NCBI GenBank assembly: GCA_037102815.1
Contig: BTPP01000005.1
Coordinates: forward strand, 682,001-746,000
Direction of reading: 5' to 3'
DNA: 64,000 nt
Source: Neurospora intermedia
Taxonomy: Eukaryota; Ascomycota; Sordariomycetes; Sordariales; Sordariaceae
Below, piece after piece: positions 56,924 through 64,000 of this stretch. The number at the start of each line of letters is the position of its first letter. Positions within the stretch are counted from its first letter, which is position 1. Made by a program: the position numbers and the translations under genes. A model generated the notes under the pieces. It made no database searches. It was not told where the DNA came from and saw only the letters and a list, made by a program, of their open reading frames with translations.

Positions 56924-57890
56924 TTACCACCAGACGCTGCTCATCTTCTCGGAAGAAGTTGCACTGTATCTGACAGTCATCTCCGATTCTGAAATAACAT
57001 CGGATCCCAACTTCTCCGTGCGGGTTTCGCCTGGGTAGATGTAGATGGCGCTCACTGTCGTATGAGGACCTGCGTTGTTCTGGGAGCCTCTTAGATCGTC
57101 ACCGTTCGAGTGCACCTCAGACGTTGGGGACGACGGCGATGAAGTCTCAATGAGCCGAAAGATCTCCTTGTATCCCGTGGGCACAAAACCCAGGCGCGCG
57201 AATGTCTTTTGTCCCGCAGGCGTTGCCGTGAGTGCTGTTCATCAAGGTACCAGCCCGTCAGTCTTGATATTTCCAACCCGCTGCAGTCAAAGCAACAGAG
57301 CTTTCGAGTTACTCACCAGAGAATCCCAAAACATCCCATCTCCGCTCTCCCGCCTCGGCGTTGAATGCCTCGACCCTCCTCTGGATCTCTGCCAATGCCA
57401 TGTCCGCAAATCGCATGCTGCCATACTCACAGCCTTCCACTGTCACGGTTGCAGGCCGCGCACCAGTCTTTTTCGAGGCGTCTTCGGCGTCCCATGCAGT
57501 GAAGCGTTCGATGTGGAACACATGCAATCCAACCTCCACAGGCGCCTGCAGCTGCACCTCACTCTCCATGTTCGTGCTGCTTCCACCACCATCACCACCA
57601 ACACCTGCGAACATCTCTCCAGCATCAATATCCACCTCCTTGATCTTGCCCACCAGCAAGTCCTCCCAATACTTCTTCACAAGAGGAAGAACAATGATGA
57701 CGCCCACTGGTTGTTCCGAGCCATTATTGCTGGCACTGAAACAGATCGACAACTCAGGACAGGCGTCTCTCCAACTTTGCAGGCGCTCGTAGGTCAACGG
57801 AGCCGGGTACATTTCCTGATCGGAAGCGTAGATGGTGTGAAGGAGGGCGTCGCTGATTCGACTGGTGGGGAGGAGGCTGGATATGGTCAT
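56924..57890 (-). CDS. GNAT-like acetyltransferase domain protein, 294 aa
   Basis: Two exons on the minus strand: 57890-57317 and 57234-56924, with an 82-nt intron (GTGAGT ... ACAG, phase 1). The join gives WDVLGFSALTATPAGQKTFA followed by RLGFVPTGYKEIFRL, a typical GNAT C-terminal pattern in which a helix precedes the (K/R)-x-G-F strand. The N-terminal half (LHTIYASDQEMYPAPLTYER, ICFSASNN, PVGVIIVLPL) fits the first helices and central strands of the fold. A variable insert (about 85-130) separates these halves. The last 70 residues are not recognisably conserved. CoA-binding residues cannot be assigned with confidence. Acetyl transfer to a small molecule or protein is inferred from the fold only. 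The start at 57890 is the first ATG in frame. Confidence 0.75.
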
Positions 57891-58528
57891 TGTGGCAGAG
57901 GATGTCGGGGTGGGGGACGGGATTTAAGCGAGAGTGACCGCGAAAAATGTGAGGTAAACCGAAGTTGTGAAAGACTGTGGGAGCCACGGTGACCGAGGTG
58001 TCCGCTGAGTAGGTATGTTCTCTTGGCCTTTGGTGCAACGGAGTGCAGCGGTGCGACTGGTGGAAGTTGGGAATCCCAGAGTTTTGCTAAAGTCCAGCAA
58101 TCTGAATCCAATCTTCGTCAAAAAGAGGAACAAAAAACTCGGCCAGCAATTAACGAGTGAACGGAGGCAGCTGGATACACAAGGAAGGAATGACAATGAC
58201 AACTTGAGTGAAGAAATTGCGCCCGTTATGACTCGCGAGAGGTACACGAGAAGTGTTCAGTATGCCAGTCAGCGGCAAGATGGTGGAAGGTCACAATTTT
58301 ACCGAGTTCGAAGATGAGAATTTTTCTAGCAGCCTAATGCCATAAAATCGAAACATCACAGCAGCCGATGAAACCTTGAGCCACACAGCGCTGGCGGCAA
58401 CAAAGACATACAGAAACTACATTCCTTTAAAAGGTCATTGTACAGAAACTTGATCACCACAAGCCACAAAGACAAAAAAAAAAAAGAAAAAGAAATAGAA
58501 ACGAGAGACATACGAAAGCCAAAGATGC
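57891..58528. other. Spacer between the GNAT-like gene and tRNA-Lys
   Basis: Promoter region of the GNAT-like gene; otherwise nothing recognised. Confidence 0.4.
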
Positions 58529-58534
58529 AAAAAA
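58529..58534 (-). terminator. Pol III terminator of the intronless tRNA-Lys
   Basis: Six A on the plus strand (T6 on the minus strand), 34 nt after the tRNA 3' end. Confidence 0.6.
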
Positions 58535-58568
58535 GATGATGTTGTCCTAGAAGGAACATCGGGAATTG

Positions 58569-58641
58569 AGCCCGACGTGGGGGTCGAACCCACAACCTTG
58601 AGATTAAGAGTCTCACGCTCTACCGATTGAGCTAGCCGGGC
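58569..58641 (-). tRNA. tRNA-Lys (anticodon CTT), intronless
   Basis: Its 73 nt are identical to the spliced form of the tRNA at 33583-33670: acceptor GCCCGGC/GTCGGGC, anticodon loop CTCTTAA, and the same T arm. No insert after the anticodon. The first 20 or so bases of 3' flank (CAATTCCCG then GTTCCTTCT) also match the flank of the other copy. Confidence 0.97.
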
Positions 58642-59724
58642 AGCGCAAGCTGCCATTGGTTGAGCAATTTTATCAGAGCTTTACACTATATTGGGATGCA
58701 AGCGCCGCCAAACTTGTCACTTGAGGTGAGAAACACCACCGCACAAAGGCAGCCACTCTTCGTTTTGACCATCCAACACCATCCAATAGAGTCTTGTAAC
58801 TTTTTCATTTCATGATATGAGATCTCCTCATAAATGTTCATTCCTCCCAAATGCATGCAATAGTAGCCGCAAATGACCAATCCACATCCCCGGACGGGGG
58901 AACACAAAGCGCGCTCATCCAGCCCCCCTACAAGGCTTAACACTACACTAGATTTCCATCAGAGGCTATCTATTTTCCGATAAGCGATCCGACGCATCGG
59001 GATTTTGTCATTACCATAACAGCCATAACAGGAAGGGATCTACACGCTAACCCGATGCTGGAGTGAAGCACGACATGAACATTACGCAGGTCCCACATCC
59101 AAAGAGGCTAACTGCATTCGCCGTAGGATGCATACCGCCTTTTGCATAGGTAGGTACGTGGTGTTGGGTCCATTGGGCTTCAAGTTGCTGGCCATCAAGG
59201 TGCGGCAGTCACGGCAGGAAGCAACTCGAAAAGAAAACTCATCATTCACAAAGACAGCGAATCTGAATGTTTTAGAGTTGAGAGTATATTAATCACCAGA
59301 CCTTGAGATTAGGTAGTGACAAGTTGCCATTAAGCAAGGAAGTCAGAAAAGTTCATCATTATTCACGAAAGAAAGGGAACCGAATGTTTTAGGGTTAAGA
59401 GAGTGTATTAATCACCAGGCCTTAGTGATACATAGCTATGTGTAGAAAAAAAAGGAAAATAGTAAAGCAGATCTTAACAGGAAGAGACACGCATTGTAAG
59501 ATATCGATCCAATCCATCAACTCATCACCTTCATCCCCCAAAACCAAACCCCAAGATTATCGGCTTCTGTTGCGTCCAGACAAGATGCTTGTGTTGTAGT
59601 AGCAGCTCGTTGTGCTGCCAGTCCAGCAGAAGGGGGCTCCTTGCTGCAGAAGGGGGGTGCTGGACTGGCAGCAGCGTTGAGAACAAGGCATTGCCTAGAC
59701 TTTGCGCTGTTGCCGCGTAAACGC
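58642..59724. other. Spacer with a short imperfect direct repeat; 3' region of the hydrophobin gene
   Basis: Two similar segments, each containing GTATATTAATCACCAG or GTGTATTAATCACCAG preceded by GAATGTTTTAG, lie at about 59260-59310 and 59370-59425. The right part is the likely hydrophobin 3' UTR. No gene supported. Confidence 0.45.
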
Positions 59725-60145
59725 TTAGGCGACGCAGTTGGCAGCGTTGATGATGAGGAAGGAGTTGCCGGTCTTTTTTCGTCGGCACAAAAGCGAAGGT
59801 TAGCAAGGGGAACTGTTGCTGAAGAGAGCGCGCTGTAGTGTGGAGGGAGAAGGAGGAAAAACTTACGTTGGTAACATCGTCCTTGCAGCACTTGACGGAG
59901 GCACCACATTGGGAGCCGATGACACCGACAACGCAGCCGAGCGAGGCGCTGAGGTCGACGGGGATGAGGTTGAGGAGACCAGGGGAGCCGGCGGGGCCGG
60001 ACATAGACTGGCAGCAGTAAGGCTTGTAGTCGTCGATGGAGCAGGTGTTGGGGCCGATGGTGGTGGCGCGGGGAACAACCTCAGCCGGGGCCGCAGCGGC
60101 GGTCATGGCAATGGCGAGGATGGTGAAGACGCTGGTGAACTGCAT
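59725..60145 (-). CDS. Class I hydrophobin, 108 aa
   Basis: Two exons on the minus strand: 60145-59867 and 59772-59725, with a 94-nt intron (GTAAGT ... AAAAAG). The N-terminus is a signal peptide (MQFTSVFTILAIAMTAAAA). The eight hydrophobin cysteines are complete: C-x8-CC-x25-C-x8-C-x5-CC-x18-C, with two residues after the last Cys. The long CC-to-C gap (25) and CC-to-C gap of 18 fit class I, not class II. The second exon supplies TGNSFLIINAANCVA with Cys 8. Class I hydrophobins are secreted and assemble into rodlet layers that make aerial hyphae and spores water-repellent. A TATATAA box lies about 155 bp upstream. The AAG acceptor is unusual but needed to restore Cys 8. Confidence 0.95.
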
Positions 60146-60299
60146 TTTGGCGGTTGGGGGGTTTGCTGAAAGAAGCTGGGAGTTGGTTTTGAAGGTGGTT
60201 TGGAAGGTGAGTTGGAAGGTTGAGAAGATGTTGTGAAGTGAAGATGTTGATGCTGATGATGAGAAGAATAGAAGCTCTGAGGTGGACGAGAGACGAGTC

Positions 60300-60306
60300 T
60301 TATATA
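60300..60306 (-). promoter_or_regulatory. TATA box of the hydrophobin gene
   Basis: TATATAA on the minus strand about 155 bp before the hydrophobin ATG; class I hydrophobin genes are usually strongly and developmentally expressed. Confidence 0.6.
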
Positions 60307-63300
60307 CACTTTTGGACCTCAATCCAAACGCTGTGTTTGAAGACTTCGTCCATCAAACTTGGCCAAGTTTCCCGGTATTCCTGCTTCTCCTTCCTCCTAT
60401 CCGCCGTGGCTTGGTGTTGTTGATTCATCGACACTCGTCATTTCCAGATCTGGCATCCGGCCTGGCACTCATCCGGACCCAATCGACCCAGGCTCTTGGG
60501 GCTGTCGATCAAGAATTGTGACAACGAGATCATGCTCTGGACTCCCAATGGGGAAAAGCAACGAGTATGCGGCGCAAACCTCCATTAGCTTGTTTGGAGA
60601 TCTGGCCACGATAACCGACATCGTGGCTCGGAATCTGGAAAGAGCAATGACGATCCTTTCACTAAAGCACCATTTGCTGCCAGATGTCAGACATCATGAA
60701 CACCAAGTCCGGACCACATATGGATTCAGCACTGTTCTGAACTACACTAGTGTACACGGTTAGAAGTGCGCCAATGACGAACGTGGCTCCTCCCAGGAAC
60801 GGGAAAGAACATGGAGCCTCATCAGTGTTTGCATTGATACTGAGTAGTGGAATCTCAGCTAAGGGATTGTTGGAATTGGGTACCAGTCTCGTAGGAAGTA
60901 ATGCAACCCAGTATCTAGAGATCTGAGCCGCCAGACGCAGGGAGGTTGCAAGGTACCTAGATTGATGGCACGATAGCACCCATTTCCAGCGGGAATACAG
61001 CTTCCAAGTCCATTGGAGTCTGGACTCTGGGGCACCAGAGAGTGGACATCTAGCAAGCTGGGTTGCGATCTTCATGGTAATCTTGAACATCAGTAGATGC
61101 CAAGGCGGTAATGGGGGACCAGATGTTTGCTGGCAGCCCGCTACCGTACCTTCGACTCGGGAGGTAGCTTTACCGACGGACAAGGGGTTGGGAAATGCAT
61201 CGTCACATAGCAACCACGAGACTCGGTTGCCAAGTGCACTGCAAGTGAAAGACATCAAACCACGACCAACGATGTTAACCCCGGCGGTGAGATTCGCGAG
61301 ATGGCGACCTGCAGCTCGGAAAAGTAGCCAATGGTCATTGATGCCAGCATTATCCTGCTATCCAAGTGTTGAACATAACGGGTTCGGGCTGAAATGGACC
61401 CGAGGAGCAGCACATCATTTCCCCACCGCGAATACTGTGTAGAAGGGTGAACGTATGTACATAGCAAGAACTACTGAGTTGTACAATGGCAAGTGCAGTT
61501 ATCCGGGCAAAGATCGAAGCTACTGTAAGCGCACGCTTAGCGTGAAACTTTGTCTTTGAAACTGTTTCACTTCATTGATACTAAGACTGGTAACGAATTT
61601 GCGGGTTTATGAGTATGGCCGGAGGAAATTTCCGGGCAGGAGAAAAGGTCCAGTCGGCTACAAGGATGGGGTTAGCTTACACGCGATGATTTACCATGTC
61701 AGGTGTCATTAGCTGCATCACCCCATATTTACTTGTGGGGATGCGGTTAGGGTTTAATGCCACCAGAGGTGTACACCGCTGCATGGAATTCCTAGGCGCT
61801 AGTAGTTCTACAGAAAAAGAGATTGCTACAGTAGCCAAAATGCTTATTTTCTGTAAATACTGCCACCCGACCTTTAAGGTGGCCACCTCCAGAGATCGCC
61901 CAGTTCACGAGGTGCCCTTTTACACCTCTGCCAGCATCAAACTTGTTAGCGCGATGATTTGCAAGTGGCAATAACTCTAATTTCTTATACAGAAAATGGC
62001 TGGTTTGACTACATCTCATCCCCTGAATACTGTCAGGTGGTGATACCACGCTAACGTCAGTCTTACGAAAGTTATACGTACCATATGTTCAATCTTCTTG
62101 TTTACTCTAATTCCTATTTCAACCTCATCCTCGAATTCGTTCATAAAACTCGCCCGGAAAAGCGCCTGGCTGGCATTCATTTGGAATCAGAGCGTGCAGT
62201 GCAAAGCGTGATAGTATTGACGAAAAGGGAACACATAAGCACACTGACATCACAGCAATGAGAGCCTCAGACCATACCTGGTACGTAACGGTTTTAACGT
62301 TTGCGGGATCGGGTAACGCAACCGTTCGTGTTTTCAGCCGCTCCGGTTCCAGCCACAATACTGCAGCGTACCGCCTCTTGGTTGCGCACCCGGATGGGCG
62401 AAGAGGAATTCCCCGGCCCTGTGCCATTCGTCAGGAGCAATGTTTAAGTTCCTCCCGTGGATGACAGCAGCCGTCGCAGCTGCCAATGCCACGGAACTGC
62501 AGAACTGTGTAGTGTAACTCTCGTACCTTGATTGCCTGGCCTATATCCCACGCGCCCGGGTCAATACAATATGCTTCATCTGGCCTCACTACTTGGTTTT
62601 CTCTTGACGTTATTTTGCTCAAAAGAGAAGGCATCCCCAGATTTACGTGACCAGGGGCATCCAATCACAAGTTGCACCCCCTGCAGTATGTATAGTAGCC
62701 AGGACCGCGGACAAATGGTCCGGCACGGAGCTAACAGTGTCCATATCGCTGGTGCAACCAATTATAACGGCCCTCTCCTCTTTTCTTCTTTTCTTCAATC
62801 GTCTGATCTCCCATTCTCCATGTGGACAAGATCAACCTTGATCGATCTGTTGGCAAGAGATCGATCTCGATCTGGGATGCGACCTCGAATTGACACCGTG
62901 TTTGCCTAGACCCTTCTTGGCCTAATGCTTGGAAAGCATCCATCTCTTATTCCCAACAGAAAATATTCGTCCATAAATTGCATAACTTTATGCACTCTCT
63001 AGGAACCTCTCTCAATAAGGCGGTCTATGTCGAAGCCAAGGATCGACGAACGCAAAACCGGACACACAGTCCTGAACATGGCAACCAACCAATCCAAGAG
63101 GACAGCCTGTGAAACGTGCCAAACCTCCAAAAGTCATACGACGGTGCATACAATTATGATCGTCAGGGTCGCACGGCATTCAGACAGTATCCGATTGCGC
63201 CGTTTGTCCCTCTTGGCGGGACGCACCAAACAGCAACAACACTTTTACACTACTGTGTAGAAGCCTGATGCAGACGCACGCCACGAATCCGAATCTGTCG

Positions 63301-64000
63301 AGGTCGTTCATGATCATAACCCTTTACGGCTTGTTTGCCAGCCCAAGTCCTTGGAAATGTTGCAAGACGAGATTCCGATGGCAACATTTTTTTCGGGCTT
63401 CTTGTTTGTAGTCAATATCACCTTGATAGACTCTGCGAATGCAGGAAGCAGAAATTGTGTTGACGGATGACTGAGTACTCCATTGTCATAGGAGTTGCGC
63501 ACTTCCACTGTGATGCTGCCAACAGGGGCAACTCTTCACATCTTTTTCTGTCCACCTGAAGGCGCAGTTGGGCTCAGCTGGAAATTGGACAAGGACCTGT
63601 TTGTCCATTTACAGAAGTCTTGAGCTGAATGTTGTCATCCGCTCTCAACCTAACTCTGCGTTGTTCGGATCGCCGCATTGTGGTCTGTAAGTAGGCTGTT
63701 GTCACCGCAGGTAGTGGGTCTTATGCGAACATACCTACCTCTAGTCTTGGAGTCCTGACAGTACGTATCATTGGCCCGACAGGCGGTATGAACAAGAAAA
63801 GGTGTCTGGACACGCTTATACACTCCCAAACCAAACCTAGCGAGTGTCCGAACTTTGTTTTCACACCACTTCCTCAACCAGATGTGATGCCCATTGAAGT
63901 CCAAAATCTTGTCTCACACTTTCACAACAGAGAGCAATTGCCCCACCAGCTGTTTGTTGCCTGTTTCGGACAAAGCATCCGACAAGACACTGAACAACCA
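60307..64000. other. 3.7-kb right end; no supported gene
   Basis: Several frames of 60-200 codons occur (for example 60662-61258 on the minus strand and 61696-61974 on the plus strand), but none shows recognisable motifs, and adjoining frames cannot be spliced into a convincing protein. The right edge cuts through sequence that may belong to a gene outside the window. Confidence 0.45.

Noticed and set aside
56427-56930. 168-codon minus frame between the NACHT relic and the GNAT-like gene
   Set aside because: It overlaps the 3' end of the GNAT-like gene and has no recognisable features.
58435-58656. Minus frame containing RLAQSVERETLNLKVVGSTP
   Set aside because: This is the translation of the tRNA-Lys gene, a common false protein.
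60662-61258. 198-codon minus frame at the right end
   Set aside because: Composition is not distinctive, there is no recognisable domain, and neighbouring frames could not be spliced to extend it.

Overview
This window looks like chromosomal DNA from a filamentous ascomycete, most likely a Sordariomycete of the Sordariales (Neurospora-like) type. The signs are short GT-AG introns (about 50-120 nt), a solitary dispersed 5S rRNA gene, a tRNA-Lys gene with a 15-nt intron, a 4.3-kb AT-rich block with the look of repeat-induced point mutation (RIP), a class I hydrophobin, a fungal CorA-like gene pair, and TTAGGG-type repeats. Gene density is low, and most coding regions lie on the minus strand.

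Layout. 0.7-4.5 kb: an intronless 1268-residue protein (+) joining a stonustoxin-like (MACPF/CDC-related) N-terminus, a fibronectin III-like segment, a P-loop GTPase and a Cys/His cluster. 4.9 kb: 5S rRNA (-). 6.1-9.2 kb: a protein with a centrosomin N-terminal motif 1-like coiled coil (-). 11.1-15.4 kb: the RIP-like island. 16.6-18.1 kb: a short-chain dehydrogenase (-). 18.8-28.5 kb: two tandem, multi-exon CorA-like membrane proteins (-) that share intron positions, including a 9-nt microexon. 30.9-32.3 kb: a rhodopsin-like/PTH11-type membrane protein (-). 33.6 kb: tRNA-Lys(CUU) with intron (+). 34.2-35.9 kb: a secreted DOMON plus cytochrome b561 protein (-). 37.3-40.5 kb: a low-complexity-rich C2H2-type zinc-finger protein (-). 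40.5-45.6 kb: a gene-poor stretch with a degenerate interstitial telomeric repeat. 45.6-50.4 kb: two convergent low-complexity orphan proteins. 52.8-53.5 kb: a small six-cysteine secreted protein (+). 54.2-56.0 kb: a decayed NACHT (NLR/STAND) gene (-). 56.9-57.9 kb: a GNAT-like protein (-). 58.6 kb: a second tRNA-Lys(CUU), intronless (-). 59.7-60.1 kb: a class I hydrophobin (-). 60.1-64.0 kb: no gene that can be supported.

No operon-like organisation is expected or seen. Two themes stand out. One is a set of genes of the kind fungi use in non-self or stress responses: a stonustoxin-like GTPase fusion, a NACHT relic and secreted Cys-rich proteins. The other is duplication: the CorA-like pair and the tRNA-Lys pair. 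Gene models were spliced by eye from reading frame, splice consensus and agreement between paralogues; no alignment or database search was run.
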